Shown in pieces: positions 1 through 6,732 of a DNA stretch of 8,632 nt. The stretch spans positions 1-8,632 of the forward strand of contig SKWJ01000326.1 in assembly GCA_007128995.1 (NCBI GenBank), read 5' to 3'. The stretch's first letter is position 1. The number at the start of each line of letters is the position of its first letter. Position numbers and translations under genes: made by a program. The notes under the pieces were generated by a model. That model saw only the letters and a program-made list of their open reading frames with translations, was not told the origin of the DNA and did no database searches. This DNA is from Paracoccaceae bacterium. Its GTDB lineage: Bacteria; Pseudomonadota; Alphaproteobacteria; Rhodobacterales; Rhodobacteraceae.

Positions 1-919
1 AGACAACCATTGAAAGACCAAATCCGGCGATGATCAGGTGCAGCGCCAGCCCTGCCGATGCGGCAGGCATGAATCGGATCGCATAGACCGCCGAGGTCAG
101 TGCGCCAGCAGCGATTGCAGAACGCATAAGGCCAAAGCCCTCTGGGCCTGCATCCAGGATTTCTGTCGCGAAGATTGGCAAAAGGGCTGCCGCGCCCGCG
201 AAGAAGACTGCGAACAGGTCCAGGATCATCGAACCGAGCAGCACCTGACTTTTCATAACGAATTGCAGACCTTCCTTGATCCGAGACAGCGGTGGCAGCG
301 CATTTTTGCTTCCAGGCGCGGGCTTGAAGCTGATCCCGAAGCGAAATACCAAAGCTGCTATGACAAGGATGGCGGCCATCGTGCCATATGTGCTTGTTGC
401 GCCGCCCCATGCCCAGATGAACCCCATCGCGACTGGCCCGCACATATCGGCAACGCGTGAGACTGTGGCAACCATGGGAACGCCTTGCAGTATCTGCTTT
501 ACCGGGATCACTTGCGCTTCAAGGCCGATATTGGCTGGATTCTCGAAAGCACGTAGCGCCGCCGAGGCGAAGCCAATGGCCAGTATCAACCAGACTGTAA
601 CCATATCGAGCGATGCCATCAGCGCAAGAAATGCCGCAAGCAAAGCAATTCCCCCGACCGTAAGCACGACAAGAAACCTACGGGCGACCCGGTCGGCGAG
701 GTCGCCTGCATGCAGCGCCATGGTCAAGGCCGGGATTACCTGAACAACACCGAGTGCCGCTATATCCAACGGGTTGTTTCGAAGGCTGTAGATGTGAAAC
801 GCCAACATTATTGTCAGTGAAGACGAGCAGAAATGAAACAGTGCGTTTGCCGTCAGGAAGGAACGAAACTCTTTATTGTAAAGAAGAGAATTCGGCCGCA
901 GAAATCTGGATTGTGCCAT
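1..919 (-). CDS. MFS exporter, EntS-like (MFS_3), 3' end beyond window
   Basis: This is a probable inner-membrane proton-driven efflux protein of the major facilitator superfamily. I translated 306 codons by hand from the ATG at 919; the frame stays open to the left edge, so the last third or so of a usual 400-430 residue protein is missing. Seen: a hydrophobic segment at about residues 22-45, the cytoplasmic loop motif A as GDLADRVARR (72-81), further hydrophobic stretches at about 82-120 and 155-192, then a soluble linker and the block EGLQFV...LLGSMILDLFAVFF (216-240) followed by ALLPIFATEIL. That block and the PLDIAALGVVQVIPAL segment (50-65) are typical of the EntS-like MFS_3 family, whose named member exports enterobactin. 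An in-frame TGA seven codons upstream (932-934) and a weak TAGG (927-930) support this start. It follows the binding-protein gene by 133 bases, so co-transcription is possible but unproven. The substrate is unknown. Confidence 0.85.
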   Translation of the reverse strand, partial: MAQSRFLRPNSLLYNKEFRSFLTANALFHFCSSSLTIMLAFHIYSLRNNPLDIAALGVVQVIPALTMALHAGDLADRVARRFLVVLTVGGIALLAAFLALMASLDMVTVWLILAIGFASAALRAFENPANIGLEAQVIPVKQILQGVPMVATVSRVADMCGPVAMGFIWAWGGATSTYGTMAAILVIAALVFRFGISFKPAPGSKNALPPLSRIKEGLQFVMKSQVLLGSMILDLFAVFFAGAAALLPIFATEILDAGPEGFGLMRSAIAAGALTSAVYAIRFMPAASAGLALHLIIAGFGLSMVV

Positions 920-954
920 GCTCGTACCTATTCAAGGGGCTGTAGAGGTGGTGT

Positions 955-993
955 GCGGCCCAGCTTTCAAACTGGCCGAGCCGCAACTTTTTT
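955..993 (+). terminator. Hairpin plus T-tract, terminator-like on the + strand
   Basis: In the 133-base gap between the binding-protein and MFS genes the + strand reads GCGGCCCAG, an 8-base loop, then CTGGCCGAGCCGC and, after AAC, six T's (988-993). One pairing gives a 7-bp stem with a single bulged C (956-963 with 972-978). Another pairs GCGGC with GCCGC around the inner CCAG/CTGG. GC-rich stem plus T-run is the shape of an intrinsic terminator for leftward-opposing, that is + strand, transcription. Both flanking genes read on the minus strand. There the stem is preceded by A's and followed by ACACCACC, so it should not terminate the operon. It may block antisense transcription or simply stabilise mRNA ends. 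Confidence 0.35.
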
Positions 994-1052
994 CATGCAC
1001 CTGCGCCCAAAATCCGCTCAAACGCACGAACCTGTCTGGCACCAGGCGTTGA

Positions 1053-2639
1053 TTATTCTTCTATCCAGACCTGTGTGAAGTCCTGATACCAGCTCTGTGC
1101 CTGATCGAAGCCCATGATCTTCGGGCTCAGTGCACGCGGATTCAGATCGTGCACAACGAAGAGACGTGGCGCTTGGTCAACGATGGCCTGATGCGCCTTC
1201 GCCATGACCTCGATCTGCTCCTGCGGGTCGAAAATCGTGATCAACTCGTTCAGATAACGGTCGATCTCGCTGTGTTCGTGCAGACCCCAGTTGCCGCCAA
1301 CAGGTGGAAACTGGCTCGACGCATGGCTTCGGAACAGGTTGGTCGGATCTCCGAAAGGTTGCCCGTGGTTGATTGCATCGCGGTGCGGTTCACCTGCAGT
1401 CCCGGCGGCGGTGCGCATGTTGCGCAGAACCACACCCCATTCCGCAACCTCGTAATCCACCACGACACCGATCTCGGCGAGGTAAAGTTGCACAAGTTCG
1501 CTCATGGCGAGCGGAACCATGTTGCCTGAACCAGCAGTCGGAAGGTTCACGACAAGGCGCAGTGGGTTGTCAGGACCATAGCCCGCTTCGCTCAACATTT
1601 CCGTCGCGCGTTCGGGGTCATAACTGTAGATATGCTCGGGAGAACCAAAGTAGGGGTTGTCGGGCGGGTAGATGCCAATTGCCGGAATTGCAGTATTGTT
1701 CAGCAATTCAACGATTGCGTCGCGATCAATCGCATAGTTCAAGGCGCGGCGCACCTGCACGTCATTCAGCGGCGATTCATCCGTCGTATTCATGCTCCAC
1801 GACCAGACATGCGGATAGGGCTTGGTGACAATGTTGAAACCTGCCCCGACCAGGGACGGAATGGAATCCGGTGCCGGAACTTCGATCCAATCGACCTGTC
1901 CGGACCTCAGTGCCGCGGTGCGCGTGTTCGAATCCGGGATCGGCATGAGGACAAGTTTCTCAACCTTTGGAATCCGGGTTTCATCCCAGTAATTCTCGTT
2001 CCGGACCAACTCGATTGACGTGCGCGGTGTGACCTTCTCGACAATGAACGGCCCTGTACCGGATGGAGAGGACTGGAACTGCACCCAATCTCCGATCTCT
2101 TCGAACCGGGTCGGGCTGACGATGAAGACGCGTGATATCAGGTAGTCGAGCATGCTGAACGGCTCATGCGTAACTATCGCGACTGTGAAGTCGTCTATTT
2201 TTTCATAGCTCGCGATCTGCCCCGTATAGGTCCGGTAAGTTGGCGCCTGAACTCTATCGTAGTGTGGGGCGTTTTCATTGAGGTGCCGGTCCAGATTCCA
2301 GATAATGTCATCGGCAGTCATGGACGTCCCATCGTGGAACAGCACATCTTCGCGCAGGTTGAAGATCCACCTGCGTTCGTCATCAGGGTCGATGCTCCAG
2401 CTTGTCGCAAGGCCCGGTGTCAGGCCAGCTGGCCCTGACGTATCGGTGAAATCCCAGTTCACAAGTGCATCATAAATCGGATAGCCTGCAAACCGGCCGC
2501 CTTCGCTCCCATTATCTGGGATTCCGCCGGTCGTCGGTACGTCAGTTGTTGTCATCGCTATCCGAAGCGTACTGGCAAGTGCGTGAAATGGTGAAAAAGC
2601 CAGCGTACTCGCTAAGGTCAGTCCAAGAAACATCTTCAT
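1053..2639 (-). CDS. ABC importer periplasmic binding protein, family 5 (peptide/opine type)
   Basis: This is the substrate-binding component of the importer encoded just upstream; it captures the solute in the periplasm and delivers it to the permease pair. The 528-residue length is normal for the SBP_bac_5 family. Seen: a Sec signal peptide at residues 1-22 with ALA before the likely cleavage site and no lipobox cysteine, so a soluble periplasmic protein is expected. The family block VLFHDG...TADDIIWNLDR lies at 99-118, GTGPF at about 194-198, RNENYWD at 213-219 and VRRALNYAIDRDAI at 296-309. The start is supported by AGAGGA (2648-2653), 8 bases upstream of ATG. It lies 66 bases after the second permease gene, with its own good ribosome site, which would suit the higher dose a binding protein needs. 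The family covers peptides, nickel chelates, opines, sugars and glutathione, so the ligand cannot be assigned. Confidence 0.93.
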   Translation of the reverse strand: MKMFLGLTLASTLAFSPFHALASTLRIAMTTTDVPTTGGIPDNGSEGGRFAGYPIYDALVNWDFTDTSGPAGLTPGLATSWSIDPDDERRWIFNLREDVLFHDGTSMTADDIIWNLDRHLNENAPHYDRVQAPTYRTYTGQIASYEKIDDFTVAIVTHEPFSMLDYLISRVFIVSPTRFEEIGDWVQFQSSPSGTGPFIVEKVTPRTSIELVRNENYWDETRIPKVEKLVLMPIPDSNTRTAALRSGQVDWIEVPAPDSIPSLVGAGFNIVTKPYPHVWSWSMNTTDESPLNDVQVRRALNYAIDRDAIVELLNNTAIPAIGIYPPDNPYFGSPEHIYSYDPERATEMLSEAGYGPDNPLRLVVNLPTAGSGNMVPLAMSELVQLYLAEIGVVVDYEVAEWGVVLRNMRTAAGTAGEPHRDAINHGQPFGDPTNLFRSHASSQFPPVGGNWGLHEHSEIDRYLNELITIFDPQEQIEVMAKAHQAIVDQAPRLFVVHDLNPRALSPKIMGFDQAQSWYQDFTQVWIEE

Positions 2640-2705
2640 CTTTTTCGTCCTCTATCTTTGGGCAAGTCATGCGTGAAATAGCAAGAGAGTATCGGGATTC
2701 TTTGA

Positions 2706-3611
2706 TCAGGCCCGCACATCCATCGCGGTGCGGAGACCATCGCTGGCGAGGTTGAAGCAAATACTGGTCACAAAGATGCACAGCCCCGGAAGCGACGCTA
2801 TGAGCGGCTGCGAATAGATTGCAGACCGCAGCGTATTCAGCATCAGACCCCATTCGGCGTTGGGCGGTGTCACACCCAGACCAAGGAAGGACAAACCTGA
2901 CGCGATAATCATCGAGATGCTGACCAGACCGGTCGCATAAACAAAGATCGGCCCGAGTACATTCGGCAGCACCTGTATTCTGACCAACGAGCTGGCCGAT
3001 GCACCACTTGCGCGGGCGGCTTCGATGTAATCAAGGTTGCGGACACCGGTGGTCACGCTTTCTGCAACCCGGATGATGGGCGGGATGAACACGATTGTCA
3101 GCGACAGGATGGTGTTGCCAAGACCCGCCCCCAAAGCACCGCTTATCGCAACCGCAAGCAGAACCGAGGGGAAAGCGTAGAACACATCCGTCACGCGCAT
3201 GATCACCATGTTGGTCGTTCCGCCGAAAAAGCCGGCGACGATCCCAAGACTTCCCCCGATCAGCAGCGCCAATGCGACCGGCGTGATCCCGATGAACCAT
3301 GAAAACCTGCCACCATAAATCATCCGGCTCAACATGTCGCGGCCAAGCTCGTCGGTTCCCAGCAAATGGCCTGGTGTGCCAACGGGCCGCAACCGCCGCG
3401 CGATGCTTCCATCCGTGGGGCTATAAGGTGCAAATACTGGCGCGAACACGATCACGATAAGCATTATCAACAAGATACCGCAGCTTAGGACAGTAAGCCT
3501 GTCCTGCATCAACCGACCCAGCACCCCGCGCCAGTATCCATCAGCAACATGGGCTGGTGTCACAATAATCGGTTCTGGTAGTCCCATTGGTGAGTGGGCA
3601 ATGTTTTTCAT
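2706..3611 (-). CDS. ABC importer permease, DppC/OppC type
   Basis: This is the second membrane subunit of the importer (301 residues, a usual length for DppC-like proteins). Seen: a cytoplasmic N-terminus, a first membrane helix at about 40-62 of the OppC N-terminal type, and the conserved periplasmic segment HLLGTDELGRDMLSRMIYGGR (about 82-101). Hydrophobic segments follow at about 105-130, 145-180, 220-245 and 270-290. The cytoplasmic coupling loop EAARASGAS...LPN (197-217) is the EAA motif that docks on the ATPases. The start at 3611 forms a 4-base ATGA overlap with the stop of the DppB-type gene, indicating translational coupling, and AAGGA sits at 3622-3626. It pairs with that neighbour to form the transmembrane channel. 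No broken or missing family element was seen. Confidence 0.94.
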   Translation of the reverse strand: MKNIAHSPMGLPEPIIVTPAHVADGYWRGVLGRLMQDRLTVLSCGILLIMLIVIVFAPVFAPYSPTDGSIARRLRPVGTPGHLLGTDELGRDMLSRMIYGGRFSWFIGITPVALALLIGGSLGIVAGFFGGTTNMVIMRVTDVFYAFPSVLLAVAISGALGAGLGNTILSLTIVFIPPIIRVAESVTTGVRNLDYIEAARASGASASSLVRIQVLPNVLGPIFVYATGLVSISMIIASGLSFLGLGVTPPNAEWGLMLNTLRSAIYSQPLIASLPGLCIFVTSICFNLASDGLRTAMDVRA

Positions 3612-4555
3612 GTCCGACGCATCCTTGGATCAAGAGCAGTCTGAGCCAGATCGACGATCAGGTTCAGAAAAACGAAGAAGAAAGCCAAAACAAGAGTGGT
3701 CGCCTGAAGCACCGGCAAATCGCGCTGGAAGATTGCATTGTTCAGCAGCATCCCGGTGCCAGGCCAGGCGAAGACAGCCTCGACAAGGATGGATCCTCCC
3801 AGCAGCGATGCCAGCTGCAATCCCATCACTGCCAGCGTCGTGGGGGCTGCGTTCTTGATGACATGCAGCACGATACCGCTGGTGCGCAGCCCTTTGCCGC
3901 GCAGGGTGGTGATGTAATCTTGGCCCATGATATCGCTGACCAGTCCGCGAACCGTTCGGGTGACAAGACCGGCCGGAATTAACGATAGCGTCACGGCAGG
4001 CAGAACCAGGAAGCGCAGATGGTCCCAGTCCCAGGCCCAGGGTCCGGTTGGGCCCATCCCCATGGATGGCAAGAGGTTCAACTGGACGCTGAAGATGATG
4101 ACCAACACCATTCCAAGCCAGTAATGCGGGACAGACACCCCGAAGAGCGCGATGCCCAGACAGAGCTTGTCGATCCAGCTATCTCGGAATGCACCGGCGG
4201 CCCCGCCAAGCACGCAGCCGATGACAAAGCCAAGCGTCGCGCCGAATGCCGCCAGCATGAGGCTGTTTTTCGTGGCGACCCACAGGTCTGGCCCTATCGG
4301 TCGGCCTTTCGATATTGATTCACCAAAATCGCCCTGAAGGGCGCGCGACAACCACAATCCGTATTGCACGGGCAACGGACGGTCCAAGCCGTATTCTGCC
4401 CTGATTTGCTCTATCACCTCTGTCGGGGTGTCGGGCGGCACGATCGAGTCGATCGGATCGCCTGGCGAAATATGCACCAGCATGAAACATACCAGACTGA
4501 CGGCCAACCCAATGGGGATCGTATAGGCAATCCGTTTCAACGTGTATTCCAGCAT
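3608..4555 (-). CDS. ABC importer permease, DppB/OppB type
   Basis: This is the first membrane subunit of the importer (315 residues, close to the usual 310-340). Seen: an N-terminal helix at about 8-28 followed by the conserved PGDP (31-34) and the loop EQIRAEYGLDRPLPVQYG (49-66). A GDFGES...P segment (75-87) precedes a run of hydrophobic helices at about 95-122, 130-160, 182-200, 238-260 and 285-305. The EAA-type coupling loop is DYITTLRGKGLRTSGIVLHVIKN (213-235), and the typical VFAWPGTGMLLNNAI...D segment follows at 261-279. The start at 4555 is set by GAGGA (4564-4568), 8 bases upstream. A 66-base C-rich leader separates it from the ATPase gene. Its stop overlaps the next gene by 4 bases. 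The ABC-type peptide/nickel permease call is firm; the substrate is not. Confidence 0.94.
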   Translation of the reverse strand: MLEYTLKRIAYTIPIGLAVSLVCFMLVHISPGDPIDSIVPPDTPTEVIEQIRAEYGLDRPLPVQYGLWLSRALQGDFGESISKGRPIGPDLWVATKNSLMLAAFGATLGFVIGCVLGGAAGAFRDSWIDKLCLGIALFGVSVPHYWLGMVLVIIFSVQLNLLPSMGMGPTGPWAWDWDHLRFLVLPAVTLSLIPAGLVTRTVRGLVSDIMGQDYITTLRGKGLRTSGIVLHVIKNAAPTTLAVMGLQLASLLGGSILVEAVFAWPGTGMLLNNAIFQRDLPVLQATTLVLAFFFVFLNLIVDLAQTALDPRMRRT

Positions 4556-4621
4556 GTCAATAATCCTCGGCGGGGGCGGGGGTTTGAGATGGATATTCCT
4601 GCAAGCGGGGGAACTGCCTAG

Positions 4622-5647
4622 TCACACATTGATCGGAGCTTGGATGCGCGCCGGGCAGACGACGGGACAGCGGACGTGGTGCCCAGCGGTCACTTCCAGC
4701 AGCGGGGGAACCGCCTTGTGACATCCTGGTTCCGCGCGGGTGCAGCGCGGCGCGAAAGCGCAACCTGCTGGCAACTCGGCCAAGTCGGGCGGGGCACCGG
4801 GTATCGTTGTCAACCGCGTACCGCGTGTGCCAGCATGCACTGTCGCGCCCAGCAGTCCGGACGTATAGGGATGCCGCGGTGAGCGAATTAAGATCTCAAC
4901 AGGGGCCTCTTCGACGACGCGGCCACCATACATGACCGCCACGCGGTCTGCGACCTCGCTTGCCACGCCAATATCATGCGTGACGAAGATCACGCCCATT
5001 CCCAGTTCCCGCTGCAACTTCCGCAACAGAAGCAGGATCTGAATCTGCACTGTGGCATCAAGGGCGGTTGTCGGTTCGTCGGCCAGCAGCAGCCGGGGAT
5101 TGCACGACAGCGCCATAGCTATCATTGCACGCTGGCGTAGCCCGCCCGACAACTCGTGTGGATAGGCACCAAGCCTGCGCGCGGCCGATGGGATCTGGAC
5201 GAGTTCCAGCAAGCTTAGCGCACGGGCGCGGGCTGCCTTGCGACTGATCCCCTCGTGTCGGACAATCGCTTCCGCGATCTGGTGGCCGATGGTAAAGACC
5301 GGGTCCAAAGCTGAAAGCGGTTCCTGAAAAATCATGGATACAACTGGCCCGCGATATTGCGACAGTTGTGCTTGCGTCATTTGCATCACATCCTGGTTCG
5401 CAACGTTCAATTCACCCGTGACGACTGTGCGCTTGGGAGGATTGAGACGCATGAGGGCGCGAAGTGTGACGGACTTTCCTGAACCGCTTTCGCCGAGAAT
5501 GCACAACGACTCGCCTTGCGCCAGATCCAGATTGACTCCGTTGACTGCGTTGACCGTCGCGCGTGGTGTGGCAAAGCTGACGCACAGATCTCTTGCGCGC
5601 ACCAGTGGCGTTGGCGACGCGGCTGTTGCTGGGGATGCCATGTTCAT
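4622..5647 (-). CDS. ABC importer ATPase, OppD/DppD type
   Basis: This is one of the two cytoplasmic ATP-hydrolysing subunits that power the importer. With the start chosen here the protein is 341 residues. Seen: Walker A GESGSGKS (52-59), Q-loop glutamine in MIFQEP (108), signature LSGGLRQR (166-173), Walker B LLLADEP (186-192), D-loop SALD-equivalent TALD, and the switch histidine in THD (224). The C-terminal oligopeptide-transporter domain carries HPYT and four cysteines at 296, 302, 309 and 327 (spacing x5, x6, x17), with an extra cysteine at 331. The ATG at 5647 is preferred over an upstream in-frame ATG at 5686. It gives a 4-base ATGA overlap with the preceding ATPase gene and has AAAGGG (5655-5660) 7 bases upstream. 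The longer form would overlap its neighbour by 43 bases and add only a basic tail. Confidence 0.94.
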   Translation of the reverse strand: MNMASPATAASPTPLVRARDLCVSFATPRATVNAVNGVNLDLAQGESLCILGESGSGKSVTLRALMRLNPPKRTVVTGELNVANQDVMQMTQAQLSQYRGPVVSMIFQEPLSALDPVFTIGHQIAEAIVRHEGISRKAARARALSLLELVQIPSAARRLGAYPHELSGGLRQRAMIAMALSCNPRLLLADEPTTALDATVQIQILLLLRKLQRELGMGVIFVTHDIGVASEVADRVAVMYGGRVVEEAPVEILIRSPRHPYTSGLLGATVHAGTRGTRLTTIPGAPPDLAELPAGCAFAPRCTRAEPGCHKAVPPLLEVTAGHHVRCPVVCPARIQAPINV

Positions 5648-6660
5648 TCTGAAACCCTTTCTGCCTCGAGTGCCACTGCGTGACATGATGCCGAATGGTT
5701 CGGTTTGATTTGGTGGAAGGGCGGCGGCTGTTCAGCGCAAAGCCCCCAGGCCTTGCGACACCGCGTTCGAAAGCGGCAGCCGGAAGGCGGATTGATCGGA
5801 TTGGGCGGGTCGCCGAACAAGGGTGGCTCGGTCCGGCGGCGAGAGGGGTCCATGGATGGACGGCTGTCAAGCAGCGCCTGCGTATAGGGATGTGCAGGAT
5901 CAGAGAACAGCGAGTCAACTGGTCCGATTTCTGCGATCTTGCCAAGATACATCACCAGTACCCGGTCCGCGACATGTTCGACCACGTTCAGATCATGGCT
6001 TATGAAAATGTAGGTCAGGTCAAACTGTTTCTTCAGGTCGATCAGAAGGTTCAGCACCTGCGCTTCGACCGATTTGTCGAGTGCTGAGACAGGCTCGTCC
6101 AGAACAATAAGCCGGGGATGCAACGCGAGGGCCCGCGCAATATTGATCCGCTGCCTTTGCCCACCCGAAAGCTCGTGCGGGTACCGGCGTGCGTATTGCG
6201 ACGGCGCAAGTCCGACCGCTTCTAGCAACTCGTGTGTGCGCGAAATGGCCTTGGATTTGGGGACTCCGTGGACCATCGGGGCATATGAGATGGATTCTTC
6301 AATTGTCAGTCTGGGATTGAGCGACGAATAGCTGTCCTGAAAGACCATCTGCACCTGTCGTCGATATTTCTTGAGCGACAGGCCGCTGCGTCCGATGCTT
6401 TCTCCATCGAAGATGACTTCTCCCGAAGTAGGTTCGATCAACTGCATGATAAGTCGCGATGCAGTCGACTTCCCGCAACCGGACTCGCCGACAATTCCAA
6501 GCGTTTCGCCCTTCATCACCGAAAAGTCGATGTTATCTACTGCCTGCACGACTTCGCGCCGACGCATAAGCGATTTTGACAGCGGGAAATGCTTGGTAAG
6601 CCCGCGAGCGATCAGCAACGGCTGCTGGGGCCCCCCGCGATCTGGCATTCGTTCGATCAT
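5644..6660 (-). CDS. ABC importer ATPase, OppF/DppF type
   Basis: This is the partner ATPase of the importer (338 residues from the chosen start). Seen: Walker A GESGCGKS (58-65), Q-loop glutamine in MVFQDS (108), signature LSGGQRQR (164-171), Walker B LIVLDEP (184-190), SALD D-loop, and switch histidine in SHD (222). FQDSYSSLNPR is the classic OppF/DppF run after the Q-loop. The C-terminal domain has HPYTQALL and cysteines at 295, 301, 308 and 326, with the same x5/x6/x17 spacing as the other ATPase. ATG 6660 has AAAGGG (6669-6674) 8 bases upstream. The longer reading from 6690 would use a TTG codon with no comparable site. The stop overlaps the next ATPase by 4 bases. It lies 72 bases behind the amidase gene, with hairpin-forming sequence between them. 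Confidence 0.94.
   Translation of the reverse strand: MIERMPDRGGPQQPLLIARGLTKHFPLSKSLMRRREVVQAVDNIDFSVMKGETLGIVGESGCGKSTASRLIMQLIEPTSGEVIFDGESIGRSGLSLKKYRRQVQMVFQDSYSSLNPRLTIEESISYAPMVHGVPKSKAISRTHELLEAVGLAPSQYARRYPHELSGGQRQRINIARALALHPRLIVLDEPVSALDKSVEAQVLNLLIDLKKQFDLTYIFISHDLNVVEHVADRVLVMYLGKIAEIGPVDSLFSDPAHPYTQALLDSRPSMDPSRRRTEPPLFGDPPNPINPPSGCRFRTRCRKAWGLCAEQPPPFHQIKPNHSASCHAVALEAERVSE
5655..5660 (-). promoter_or_regulatory. Ribosome binding site deciding the OppD-type start
   Basis: AAAGGG on the minus strand lies 7 bases before the ATG at 5647, inside the end of the preceding ATPase gene. It picks this ATG over the in-frame ATG at 5686 and fits the ATGA overlap. Confidence 0.7.
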
Positions 6661-6668
6661 TTCACTTT

Positions 6669-6674
6669 CCCTTT
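6669..6674 (-). promoter_or_regulatory. Ribosome binding site deciding the OppF-type start
   Basis: AAAGGG on the minus strand lies 8 bases before the ATG at 6660. It lies downstream of the possible TTG start at 6690, so the extra ten residues of the longer reading are probably untranslated leader. Confidence 0.7.
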
Positions 6675-6695
6675 CGCGTGCAGGTCTCAAGATCA

Positions 6696-6728
6696 GCGGC
6701 CATGTCTTGCGCAGGCATGGCCGCCTGC
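6696..6728 (-). repeat. Two overlapping inverted repeats in the amidase-transporter gap
   Basis: Between the amidase stop and the OppF-type gene, GCGGCCATG (6696-6704) and CATGGCCGC (6716-6724) form a perfect 9-bp inverted repeat with an 11-base loop. A second perfect 6-bp repeat, GCAGGC/GCCTGC (6711-6716 and 6723-6728), shares bases with it, so only one can form at a time. On the transcribed strand neither stem is followed by a T-run; the sequence continues TGATCTTGAG. A simple intrinsic terminator is therefore unlikely. An mRNA-processing or stability element, or a structure that tunes translation of the transporter genes relative to the amidase, would fit. The repeats are seen directly; the function is inferred. 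Confidence 0.55.
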
Positions 6729-6732
6729 CATG

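Noticed and set aside
38..743. Two overlapping + strand open frames at the left edge
   Set aside because: They lie opposite the MFS gene, whose minus-strand reading gives clear family motifs. The + strand products look like shadows.
2640..2705. A promoter for the binding-protein gene in the 66-base gap
   Set aside because: TTG-like hexamers are present, but no -10 element at a sensible spacing could be matched, and the gap has no convincing hairpin either.
4557..4763. A small minus-strand frame (68 codons) before the DppB-type gene
   Set aside because: It overlaps the end of the OppD-type ATPase in another frame and runs through the C-rich gap. The proline/arginine-rich product shows no sign of being a real protein.
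5648..5686. A longer N-terminus for the OppD-type ATPase from an ATG at 5686
   Set aside because: It would overlap the previous gene by 43 bases and lacks the well-placed AAAGGG and ATGA overlap that support 5647.
1053..6660. A nickel-specific (Nik) importer
   Set aside because: The families are shared by peptide, nickel, opine and glutathione systems, and no nikR-like site, urease or hydrogenase gene is nearby. The generic call is kept.
6661..6690. A longer N-terminus for the OppF-type ATPase from a TTG at 6690
   Set aside because: TTG is a poor start, and the AAAGGG at 6669-6674 lies downstream of it and serves the ATG at 6660.
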